From Serripes groenlandicus (lineage: Eukaryota > Mollusca > Bivalvia > Cardiida > Cardiidae), in NCBI GenBank assembly GCA_031761405.1, contig JASEVX010000011.1:28564874-28628873 (forward strand): DNA of 64,000 nucleotides. Reading direction: 5' to 3'. Shown in pieces: positions 55,995-64,000 of the stretch; the stretch's first letter is position 1; each line of letters begins with the position of its first letter. Under the pieces are notes generated by a model. That model had not been told where the DNA came from. It saw nothing but the letters and a program-made list of their open reading frames with translations, and did not search any database. The position numbers and the translations under genes are program-made.

Positions 55995-56066
55995 TCCTAG
56001 ATAGTATAGTGGTGAGTATCCACGCCTGTCACGCGGGAGACCGGGGTTCAATTCCCTGTCTGGGAG
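55995..56066 (+). tRNA. tRNA-Asp(GTC)
   Basis: 72 nt. Acceptor TCCTAGA pairs fully with TCTGGGA (one T-G), anticodon loop CTGTCAC gives GTC, T-arm CGGGGTTCAATTCCCTG pairs. The anticodon stem has one A-G mismatch. A TTTTT run follows about 10 nt downstream. Best Asp candidate here. Confidence 0.8.
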
Positions 56067-56524
56067 TAATTTCTTTTTCTATTTCTTTTTATTTTATTCC
56101 CTTATTTTGATATTGTTTTCAGTATTGAATCATTTTTGAGCGAAAACTTAATTATTAAACATTCTTTAAAAAAAAACACCGATATGCTCAAAGGAGAAAT
56201 TGGTCTGAATGAGAGAAAACAATTTTTCTTCCTGTCTTAAAGTTTTAAATATTATCTATAGAGCCGTTTTTGAGAAAATGTTAAGACATCATCTGCTGCT
56301 GATTTGTCTCATATTGGAAGGGTTAAGTTCACCATTGTTGATGCAAACAAGATGTGTCAAATCAGTACGTGTTCCAATTGGGGATGATATTTGATGTCGT
56401 TAGGCAGTGAATGTTTTATGCTTCTGTGCATGATAACTTTACTTTCCAAAAGCTGACCTCTTTTGTTTCCGATTGAAATATGTGTGTGAAGTGTGTATGT
56501 TCTTTCGTGACACTGGTTTTAATC

Positions 56525-56592
56525 TCTTAGATAGTATAGTGGTATTCCCGCCTGTCACATGGGAAAACGGTGTAAAATTCCCCTTCGGAGAG
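56525..56592 (+). pseudogene. tRNA-Asp, degenerate
   Basis: ATAGTATAGTGGTATTCCCG, CCTGTCACATGGG and a broken T-arm (CGGTGTAAAATTCCCC). Loop CTGTCAC is kept, the D-arm is short. Confidence 0.75.
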
Positions 56593-57088
56593 TATTTCAT
56601 TTGCATTCAAATGTCTGATTTTTACTTTGCTTTAGCGGGTAACATTTTATAATAAAATATGTTATAACATTTTAAGATAAAGTTCGCAAAGGGTCTCAAG
56701 ATACTCGGAGCCGTTGTTTTCAAAAATAACAACCGATCGGTGAGGTACAACCATGCTCAACATCTCGTAGAAAGTAAAGGCTATATTTGACAGAAAATAT
56801 TATTGGGCATTGGGTTATTTACCCTTTCCCACATACAACACTTCTGCATCAGACGACTTTGAAAATGTCAATAATATGGAAAATCTTTATTATATCATAA
56901 ATGACGTCGCCGGAGTGTAATAAAGCCATTGAATAAATTGCGTATTCAACTAGTGTAATAACAATGTTACGTAACGTGACGTCATAATGTAACGTTCCTA
57001 AGCGTTGTAAATACGTTCGCTTTATAGCGACGTTTATATGGATATAGCGCTGTAAATGATTAAATTAGTATTTTATGATATAAAAAGA

Positions 57089-57231
57089 ACATTACATTCG
57101 TGGTCATTCAATACGAACTTTATTAAACTCGTTTTTTAAAAGTGATAAAAACTCGCCAAGGCTCGTTCTTATCAATTTCAGATATCTCGTTTAATAAATT
57201 CCGTATTGAATGACCACTCATGTAATATCCT
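57089..57231. mobile_element. Palindrome of the TATAGGATC-like family
   Basis: ACATTACATTCGTGGTCATT, CAATACGAACTTTATTAAAC and the mirrored GTTTAATAAATTCCGTATTG, AATGACCACTCATGTAATAT surround AACTCGCCAAGGCTCGTTCT. Fold-back element without ORF. Confidence 0.8.
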
Positions 57232-58385
57232 CTATTTATTGTATACTTTGATATTGTTCCCTCTTGTTTCCATATGAACAAAGGATGCAATATCATTTGA
57301 TATTGCAAGGGTTGATATTGCACTGGAATCTTTTTCACGTGACGCTAAGGACGGAACTATTTCCATACACTAACGTTACAAAGCGCTCTCATCCAACCTT
57401 TCGTGATTTAGAGATCCAGCTAACTTCTACTTCTACTTTGTTACTGTCAGGGCTTAGTGCATCGCAGGCAAGTGAAGCCATTAAAATGGTTAAAACAACT
57501 AATTAGGCATATTAACAAATTTAAATGAAATAAAAAAAAAAGCTGTGTTGTTTAGGCTGTGTATCAATGTAGACGGGACTTGAATCAGTTTACAGATGTG
57601 ATCTGCTCAATGTTCGATTCTCTGATAGTCCTAGGGAAAAGCTGTGCTTATACGGTTCGTAGTACATTGTTTGGTACATCTTTTATAGATGACACGTAGT
57701 GAATAATCGATAGACATACACAAAACCCAATCTGGTCTATTTATAGCGTTAGCTATGCTAGTAAATACGTACGTAGTTTCTGACGTAATAATGTGACGTG
57801 TACATCAATAATATTGCTCGAGTGTTGTTTTGATTGTCGTTGACGATCTATTATAAGTGTATCAACAAATAAAGAGGGATTCATAACTGCAAGGATGAAT
57901 AAGCAAATGATTGTTTTAAAGGTAGGTCTTCAGATTTGTTTTGTTATCCTCCGATGTGAAGTTTATCAACGCAGTAGCCTTTATATGTATATCAAAGATG
58001 TGTGTTCGCTTTACTGAACATACTGCGAGGTCAAAAGGCCCTTTTAAATGGGCATCTAAATCGTAATAAAAAAACAAATGTCCAGGCGTAAATACAAGAA
58101 TAAGATAATACACGAGTTCTTAATGAAAAACACTGTTAGAAAAGGCGTTACACATCATTTTGTCGACGATTCCAATTTCGAGTCGACAACAATGGCGGTT
58201 CGTAAATTATATTTTCCGCGACCTTAGCAACCAGCGTAAAGGAGAGTATAAATGCGCGATATATCGTTAATGTTTATTTATCTGAGCAATCCAAAACGAC
58301 TGTTAATTTTCTAATAAGTGTGACGTGTTTAAAACAAACAAAACGACACATTTTAAATAGCCAATATCAAATTATACAATAAAAA
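57232..58385. other. No supported gene
   Basis: An 80-codon + ORF and a 65-codon - ORF lie here without recognisable motifs. AT-rich. Confidence 0.4.
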
Positions 58386-58516
58386 GGTTATTGCATGATT
58401 ATGGGAATCTATTGTGTTGGGACTCGTTCCTTCGGCGGAGTGCCCTCGCAAGCTCGGGCAACTCAGCCGAAGGAACTCGTCCAACACAATATTTTCCCAT
58501 ATTGATGCAATAACCT
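58386..58516. mobile_element. 131-bp palindrome
   Basis: GGTTATTGCATGATTATGGG-AA and GTGTTGGGACTCGTTCCTTC-GGC are mirrored by GCCGAAGGAACTCGTCCAAC-AC and TTCCCATATTGATGCAATAA-CC. The centre is GCCCTCGCAAGCTCGGGC. A fold-back element. Confidence 0.85.
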
Positions 58517-58794
58517 ATATTATCACATGACGTTGCTTGTATCCCATGTAATATACCCATTACGTATTTCTTTATATACAACGTGTGTAATATAACATGA
58601 CCTAATACTAGGAAAAAATGACGTCACGTCAACGTTTTGACGTCATACGTTAGTCACTTTGGCGCCAAAACCCGTAAATTTCATCTAGAAATATTAGTTT
58701 AAACTTATTTATTTTAAATCGATTGCGAAACAAGCTTTAAGCTTATATTAATCACGCTCGATGTCTGCTTCCTGGATACTTAACCAGTACTCGC

Positions 58795-58905
58795 GCCGAT
58801 TGTGTGGAAAAATCCCAAAGTCAGGACCCGCTCATCACGGGACTCGAACCAGGGACCTTTGATGTGAGAGGCCGACGCTCTACCTCTGCACCACTGTCTT
58901 CCACA
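58795..58905 (-). mobile_element. tRNA-like sequence, probably a SINE head
   Basis: The - strand reads GTGGTGCAGAGGTAGAGCGT (A box-like) and GGTCCCTGGTTCGAGTCCCG (B box) with a CCTCTCACATCAAAGG middle. The acceptor ends do not pair, so it is not a good tRNA gene. Confidence 0.5.
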
Positions 58906-59145
58906 TTTCCATCTAGAAATATTGTAAACGTTAAGTACATTTTTATCGAAATACGCCTCAAAAGTCACTTTATGTGATAGATATAATATCTCATGAGTGT
59001 TATTTATTATTCTTTTTAATAAACTAAGCTGAATATGACCTCGGGAATAATTATTAGTGGCATTGTTATACGATTTACTGACGAAAATTAAAATAGCTTT
59101 GGAAAACCCGTTTTTCTTTGTGTGTTTTCGTCATGTGATAAAAAG

Positions 59146-59295
59146 AATCTGACATTCGTTGTCATTTAATAAAGTTTTATTAAACTCGTTCAAGAAATTT
59201 ATTATTAAGCTCGCCAAAGGCTCGCTTAATAAAAAAAATCTTGAACTCGTTTAATAAAACTTTATATAAAATGACAACTCATGTCAGATCCTATA
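59146..59295. mobile_element. Palindrome of the TATAGGATC family
   Basis: ATCTGACATTCGTTGTCATT, TAATAAAGTTTTATTAAACT, CGTTCAAGAAATTTATTATT mirror AAAATCTTGAACTCGTTTAA, TAAAACTTTATATAAAATGA and CAACTCATGTCAGATCCTAT around AGCTCGCCAAAGGCTCGCTT. Confidence 0.82.
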
Positions 59296-59304
59296 TGTAT
59301 CTAT

Positions 59305-59640
59305 CAGCAAAAAGAATTAACCACCACGGATTAAATTATTCAAAATTGTGTACATAATCTTTTTCAACGTTACAGTTTGACGTATGTCGAGCATGCATTT
59401 ATCGTAATCATTGTGGCTAAATGAAACTCATCTAGAATTAGCAATTGCCTTTATTTGCCAAATTGTTTAACGTTATTCAATAATATACATAATCTATTTC
59501 AGAGTAATCCTGACTTTGCAGACTTCTTATGATTTTGCCGAAGCATATATATTGTTACAAGACATTGCAGAGCGTTTGATCGGACAACCGTTGTGGTTAA
59601 GTGATAATACGGTTCAGCACATCTAAAACAACATTGCTTT
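59305..59640 (+). pseudogene. Two decayed copies of the terminal-exon region
   Basis: At 59305-59380, ATTAACCACCACGGATTAAA and TACATAATCTTTTTCAACGT-TACAG match 43345-43410 but the acceptor is altered. At 59475-59640, CATAATCTATTTCAG then AGTAATCCTGACTTTGCAGA-CT and TGATTTTGCCGAAGCATATA resemble exon U with the acceptor kept. The second frame is open for about 37 codons (VILTLQTSYDFAEAYILLQD...) and lacks C-x-x-W. Confidence 0.78.
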
Positions 59641-59679
59641 TAAACTGATGAAATCTTTTTAGTTATCCTTTATTCAGAT

Positions 59680-60384
59680 GAGGCCACATTGTAACGCATC
59701 TGCAGCAGACGAATTTCTCCCATTGTATCACCCTGTAAACAGCCGAGGGCTTGGCGTGAAAGGGTTGTAAATAAAAACCTATTTTGAAAACCCTGGTTTA
59801 GGGACAATTTTGACCCAATTGTAAACAATGCAAATTTAGGTGCCATTGCTCAGAACGAGCAATGGCACCTAAATTTCCATTGTTTACCAAGAAAATGTAT
59901 TTAACGCTTATAAAGACTTCATGGTGAGATGATTACCCTTGGAAAAAATATACCAATTTTAGTTACAACTGTTTCACGCCAAGCCCTCGAAACGCTCCTC
60001 AATATTATCCTTTAATTTATAAAGATTTTCTATAGTATCGCTCAGATGATTTCGAACCTGTCTGTTACATAATTGTTGTATGTGAGATAGGGTTAGCCCT
60101 CATCCTACGATATGCAACTTTAAGCAACATTATCGTTTATTACTAGAGGCATATTAAACCCTTTTCCACTTTCAACAAATATGCACCAGACGACTTCTAA
60201 AATATATATTCAAAAATGTGCAAAGTATGATAGATATATTTGAAAGAACAATTAATAAAAAGATTTAAAAACGTTGTGTTAAAAGGGAAATTGATCATGA
60301 TAAGCAATTTTTTCTTTTGCTACACTGTTTTTGAAAGTTGTCTGCTGAAGAGGCGTCAGCAAATTTATATATGTGGTAAAGGGT
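59680..60384. mobile_element. Two R2 copies, first one holding R1
   Basis: This is the partner of 53225-53730. The first R2 (CATCTGCAGCAGACGAATTT to GTGAGATAGGGTTA) is interrupted by R1. The second (60155-60384) runs AACCCTTTTCCACTTTCAAC to GGTAAAGGGTTATATAAC. The 140-codon ORF from 60240 begins in this R2 and is not a gene. Confidence 0.75.
59744..59989. mobile_element. R1 MITE with an empty-site paralogue at 53.3 kb
   Basis: Ends CGAGGGCTTGGCGTGAAAG and GTTTCACGCCAAGCCCTCG. The flanks CCCTGTAAACAGC and AAACGCTCCTCAATATTAT are contiguous in the paralogue as CCTGTTAACAAAGCTCATCA-ATATTAT (about 53330-53360), which lacks R1. Insertion therefore followed the segmental duplication. Confidence 0.9.
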
Positions 60385-61104
60385 TATATAACATTTGCGA
60401 CATTACAAAACAATATATGTTTCAAGGCATTTACTTTTATCTTTTGCAATTAAAATTTCAAAACCAATTGGCAGTCAAGTGCTGTCATTACGTGATGAAA
60501 GAGACACTCATGCAATATTCATCGGAACAGACAACGTCGATTGAACAACGATCGAATGAGCGAGCAGCAATAACTCAAGCAAGCCTGTTTATACTATACT
60601 CCCGACTATATTCAATAGTATTCTATGGGGACCTAAATACTCTATCCAAAAAAATAAACTAGAACATATTCGTTTTACACCGAGTTATACATGTAGTGCG
60701 TGATAATTCAATCTCTTTAAATTCCAACATAAACTTCGCTCACTCGTATATATATTTGATGACTGCCCGATACAGGTCGGATCAGATTGACATTTGCTAT
60801 CAGCCAATGGAATTGTCGCTAGTCAAATTGTCCGGTTTAAAACAGGTCAGATAACTATTTTACAAAAACGACATAGAGAAGCCGTGATTGTCAAGTGTTC
60901 AAATTGTTTAAAACTGATTTCAATGGACAAAACTGCATAAACATGTACTTATGAGTATTCAAATGGAAAGGGTTCATTTCAGATGACATTGTATGCGTTG
61001 AAGACATATCTAATATACGTACAGCCAATCATTTGGTCTGCCTAATGAGAATGATGTTAATTGAACTTTCGCATGATACATGTATAATAATGTCAGTTTA
61101 ATAT
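60385..61104. other. No gene seen
   Basis: AT-rich sequence between the last R2 copy and the LINE tail, with no recognised feature. Confidence 0.4.
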
Positions 61105-61242
61105 ATTTTTTTTTTTTCAATTTTTTTTTTCAAATTCAAATTCTTTTATTTGTAGATAAAGGCCACTGGCCCAAAATACATCATATACATTTATACATAC
61201 ATATAGAAAAACTATTTTCATGTGTGTCCCTTTATATTTAAA
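61105..61242 (-). mobile_element. LINE 3' untranslated region and A-rich tail
   Basis: On the - strand the stop is followed by about 100 nt ending in AATAAAAGAATTTGAATTTG and two A-runs separated by TTG. This is the expected 3' end of a non-LTR element. No target duplication can be tested since the 5' end is outside the window. Confidence 0.85.
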
Positions 61243-64000
61243 TCAATCCATCGAATCTCTTACTTTTAATATGGTACATACATACACTGCAATGTTTTTT
61301 ATGATTTGTGGGTTTTCAATTTTTAATAATCTATAAAAATCTGCTAAATTTGTTCTCCCAGAATACCATGTATATAAAAGAGCATCCCGTTCAGCTGAAT
61401 ATCTTAAACAATGAAAGAAAGCATGGAATTCATCTTCAATGGATATAATGTCGACAGTCCCCAGACAAAAATGGCATATTCTGTTTTGTCTGTCTATATT
61501 TTGATGTCGTCCTATTTCAATACTTAATTTGTGGTTCGAACACCGAAAACGTGCTAAAGATTTTCTTAAGGTAAATGACATTTCTATATTCAAATATCTT
61601 TCAGGATTTAACAATGTCTTTATATTTTTATAAGTATCACATCGTGATGAAGAGTCAATATTTTCTCTCCAGTTTTGTTTTAAGCAGTCCGACAATCTAG
61701 TTTTAAAACATTTGATAAAGGCGTTTATATCTCCAACTTCTTGTGAGATCCATACAAATCCAAAACCGTATCGAAACAATAAATTCTTTACATGTGTAGC
61801 CCAATTGATGCGTTTAATTTCATCCTGACACTTTAACATCTTATAACAGCTTTTAGGATATCTATTATCAGGCATATGTATTACTTTACACCAGTATTTT
61901 ATACACTTGCTATAATAAGTAAAACATAACGGTAAGCGTCCACATTCCCCAAGAACAACATCATTATTAACAGATTGAGAAACTCCTAAAAAATATTTAC
62001 AAAACTGTATTTGTACTCGTTCTATCACTTCGCTGTACTCATAGCCCCATATCTCTGCTGAGAAAGTAAGTATCGGTAGTATCATAGCATCAAATATTTT
62101 AAAATTTTCTTTAACATTTAATCTTCCAAATGTACGTTGGCTTGACTTGATTGAGAACATTGCTTTTTTTGCTTGTGCTGCAAGCTTTATTTTGGCTTTC
62201 GTCCAAGATAATTTCGGTGTGAACAGTAATCCCAAAAATTTGTACATTGATGTGGTTTTTAAAGGCGTATCGTTAAACTTCCATTTTTCGTACTTCCGTA
62301 GTGGTCCTCCATTTCTAAACACAATTATTTCAGTTTTGTTTAAGTTAATAGTCATACCTGAGAGATTGCAGTACTCTGAGATAGTGTTCAATTGTCTTTG
62401 TAAGTTAACAACAGTTTCTGCACAATTTGCTACATCATCCGCATATAAAAGACATAAAATATCAGGTATGTCTGGACTCATAGATATTCCAGAGATTCCT
62501 TTATTTCTAAGAAATGATACTAAATCATTTATGAATAAACTAAACAGTATTGGACTACACTGATCGCCTTGCTTTGTACCCACGTTACTTATTACAGGTT
62601 GTGTGTTCTTATTCCCAATACGTATAAAAGATTTAAGATCGGAGTACATAGCTATAAGAGTACTTAGCATGTTGCCGTTAATTCCATTTTTTGAGAGACA
62701 TGTAAACAGTTTATCGTGTAAAATAGAATCAAATGCCTTTTGAAAATCTATATAAAGAACATAACATCTACCACCCGGTTTAGAAATATACTTTTGTACA
62801 ATACCCATAAGGGTAAAAACATTGTCGACTGAAGAGTATCCCGCCCTAAAACCTGCCTGTGACTCGTCTATTTTGTTAAAAGTTTCAGCCCATTTGTACA
62901 ATCTTTTATTAATAATACTAGAATATATCTTGTACATTACGTTTACAAGTGATATACCTCTGTAGTTAGAGGGATTTTCTGTGGGACCGGATTTATGAAT
63001 AGGAACCACTATGCTTTCTCCCCATGCTCTAGGAAAATGTCCTGTTTGAAAAATTTCATTAAATACTAAATGTAAGACTGGGCATATCATTTCACATGTA
63101 TTTTTATAAAATTCAGCCCCAATTCCATCTGTACCTTCCGCCTTACCAGACTTTAGACTGCGTATACATTGTTCAATTTCATTCGCATCTATAGGTGAAT
63201 TCAATATAAATTCATACTCATCGTTTATGTATGTACCATCATAATCACTATGTACTATAATAGGCTGGTCATTTTTGTACAACAACTCACCGAAATAATC
63301 ATACCACATTTGTAAATCTGCATTTGTTATATCAATGTTAGACTTTTTAAAACTTTTATCTGACTTAAGTAATTTCCAGAATGACTTCGAGTCATTAATA
63401 CAACTACAGAGCTTTAGTCTCATAGACTGTTGATACTTGTACTTTTTAATTTCACAGATTCTTTTAAATAACCTTTTTTTCGATATATAATTATCAAAAT
63501 CACAGTCTCTGTTTGTTTTGCGGAAACGTCTCAACATGAAGTATTTTTCACGTTTTGCTTCTATACATTGTGTGTCCCACCACGGTTCATTATGAGAGCG
63601 TTGATAATTACGTTCGCTAACTAGCATCATTTTTGCTGATGATTTATATAAATGAATGATAGATTTAATGGAAGTGTCTATATCGGATGTAACACTCTGA
63701 GACACCGCTGCATGCATGTCTCTAAATGATTTATGAAACTCTGCGAAAAATATTTCTTTGTGGTTTACATTCCATTTATATTTATCAAACTTGATAAAAT
63801 TATAACTATTCCGCATATTTTCCTCATTTGAATCTATCGCCATCATTCTAAATTTTAAAACAGTGTTTACTGGGAAATGATCCGACTCGTCTCGATCGAC
63901 TACGCTAAAGTACTTTATAAAGGGGAATAACTGTGAAGATGCTATGTGGTAATCCACCACGCTTTTACCTCGATTAGCAACGCATGTGTAGTTACCCTCC
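61243..64000 (-). CDS. LINE ORF2: reverse transcriptase, C-terminal part; continues past the window
   Basis: The frame is open from the right edge to the stop at 61243 (905 codons from 63960, plus at least 13 more reading EGNYTCVANRGKS before VVDYHIASS). The first residues fit the end of an APE-type endonuclease (VVDYHIAS...SDHFPV). Reverse transcriptase motifs (counted from 63960): GKAEGTDGIGAEF about 272-284, YRGISLVNVMYKI 333-345, YIDFQKAFD 403-411, GTKQGDQCSPILFSLFINDL 461-480, LLYADDVAN 504-512 with both catalytic Asp, and a GMTINLNKTE block. A CX2CX13HX4C zinc-knuckle-like motif lies at 829-851. It would nick the target and prime reverse transcription there. No frameshift or stop is seen, so it may be recently active. 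The LINE clade is not assigned. Confidence 0.95.
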   Translation of the reverse strand, partial: EGNYTCVANRGKSVVDYHIASSQLFPFIKYFSVVDRDESDHFPVNTVLKFRMMAIDSNEENMRNSYNFIKFDKYKWNVNHKEIFFAEFHKSFRDMHAAVSQSVTSDIDTSIKSIIHLYKSSAKMMLVSERNYQRSHNEPWWDTQCIEAKREKYFMLRRFRKTNRDCDFDNYISKKRLFKRICEIKKYKYQQSMRLKLCSCINDSKSFWKLLKSDKSFKKSNIDITNADLQMWYDYFGELLYKNDQPIIVHSDYDGTYINDEYEFILNSPIDANEIEQCIRSLKSGKAEGTDGIGAEFYKNTCEMICPVLHLVFNEIFQTGHFPRAWGESIVVPIHKSGPTENPSNYRGISLVNVMYKIYSSIINKRLYKWAETFNKIDESQAGFRAGYSSVDNVFTLMGIVQKYISKPGGRCYVLYIDFQKAFDSILHDKLFTCLSKNGINGNMLSTLIAMYSDLKSFIRIGNKNTQPVISNVGTKQGDQCSPILFSLFINDLVSFLRNKGISGISMSPDIPDILCLLYADDVANCAETVVNLQRQLNTISEYCNLSGMTINLNKTEIIVFRNGGPLRKYEKWKFNDTPLKTTSMYKFLGLLFTPKLSWTKAKIKLAAQAKKAMFSIKSSQRTFGRLNVKENFKIFDAMILPILTFSAEIWGYEYSEVIERVQIQFCKYFLGVSQSVNNDVVLGECGRLPLCFTYYSKCIKYWCKVIHMPDNRYPKSCYKMLKCQDEIKRINWATHVKNLLFRYGFGFVWISQEVGDINAFIKCFKTRLSDCLKQNWRENIDSSSRCDTYKNIKTLLNPERYLNIEMSFTLRKSLARFRCSNHKLSIEIGRHQNIDRQNRICHFCLGTVDIISIEDEFHAFFHCLRYSAERDALLYTWYSGRTNLADFYRLLKIENPQIIKNIAVYVCTILKVRDSMD

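Larger units (their letters stand above)
55620..56596. repeat. Tandem duplication of about 530 bp, each with tRNA-Asp
   Basis: GGAGAAGTTGCTCGGAATGA, CTGCTGCTGATTTGTCTCAT, TAACCATTGTTGATG and GTGTTCCAATTGGGG near 55675-55880 recur near 56195-56385, each followed by a tRNA-Asp copy (55995 and 56525). Confidence 0.8.

Noticed and set aside
58795..58905. Possible tRNA gene on the - strand
   Set aside because: A- and B-box-like text is present but the acceptor strands do not pair; it is recorded as a SINE head instead.
60240..60662. 140-codon + strand ORF
   Set aside because: It starts inside an R2 repeat and runs into AT-rich spacer without any motif.
62147..62563. 138-codon ORF on the + strand
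   Set aside because: It is antisense to the LINE reverse-transcriptase frame and has no domain of its own.

Overview
The window is AT-rich, intron-rich animal DNA, packed with short palindromic transposons, tRNA-derived SINEs, microsatellites and one LINE. Gene structure, SINE type and repeat density suggest a bivalve mollusc. That assignment is inference; no species is claimed.

One host gene dominates. A neprilysin-like M13 zinc metallopeptidase lies on the + strand in at least 21 coding exons between about 16.0 and 43.5 kb. Every splice phase was checked by hand. From the ATG at 16051 the exons total 2178 nt (725 codons plus stop). They carry an N-terminal membrane anchor, the [13 protein letters not shown] signature, VNAFY, the zinc motif HEITH, GENIAD, the HSPGRFR segment and a C-terminal CSVW. 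The protein should be a type II ectopeptidase, but its 5'-most exon was not found.

The most unusual structure is at 23035-23826. Twelve direct 66-bp repeats sit immediately upstream of the sixth recognised coding exon. Each unit is 54 bp of exon start plus the last 12 bp of the preceding intron. Every unit therefore carries its own TTCAG acceptor, stays in frame with the exon and lacks stops. Use of any of the 13 acceptors would give a readable protein with 0 to 12 extra 22-residue blocks built on the conserved GLPxRxYYL segment. Other splice-junction regions of this gene are also duplicated: the 3' end of exon I, the donor of exon T, and the acceptor and start of the terminal exon (decayed copies near 53.0 and 59.5 kb).

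Layout: 1-16 kb is repeat-rich DNA with a 200-N gap and a 1.3-kb CT/poly-C microsatellite. 16-43.5 kb is the peptidase gene, whose introns hold SINEs, MITEs and a hAT-like element. 41.9-56.6 kb is a decaying field of repeated cassettes, each with tRNA-Glu on the - strand and tRNA-Asp on the + strand about 220-250 bp apart; only a few tRNAs still look intact. 53-60.4 kb is segmentally duplicated DNA with copies of the terminal-exon region. 61.1-64 kb is a LINE on the - strand whose reverse-transcriptase ORF runs off the right edge.

Four palindromic MITE-like families recur: R1 (ends CGAGGGCTTGGCGTGAAAC), R2 (ends AACCCTTTCCCTCATA), R3 (ends GAGCCGTCCCGCGAGAAAA) and R4 (ends TTAACTCTTTCAGCGCCGAA). 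Their labels are local to this annotation. All alignments were made by eye, so repeat boundaries are approximate to several bases unless a target duplication is stated.
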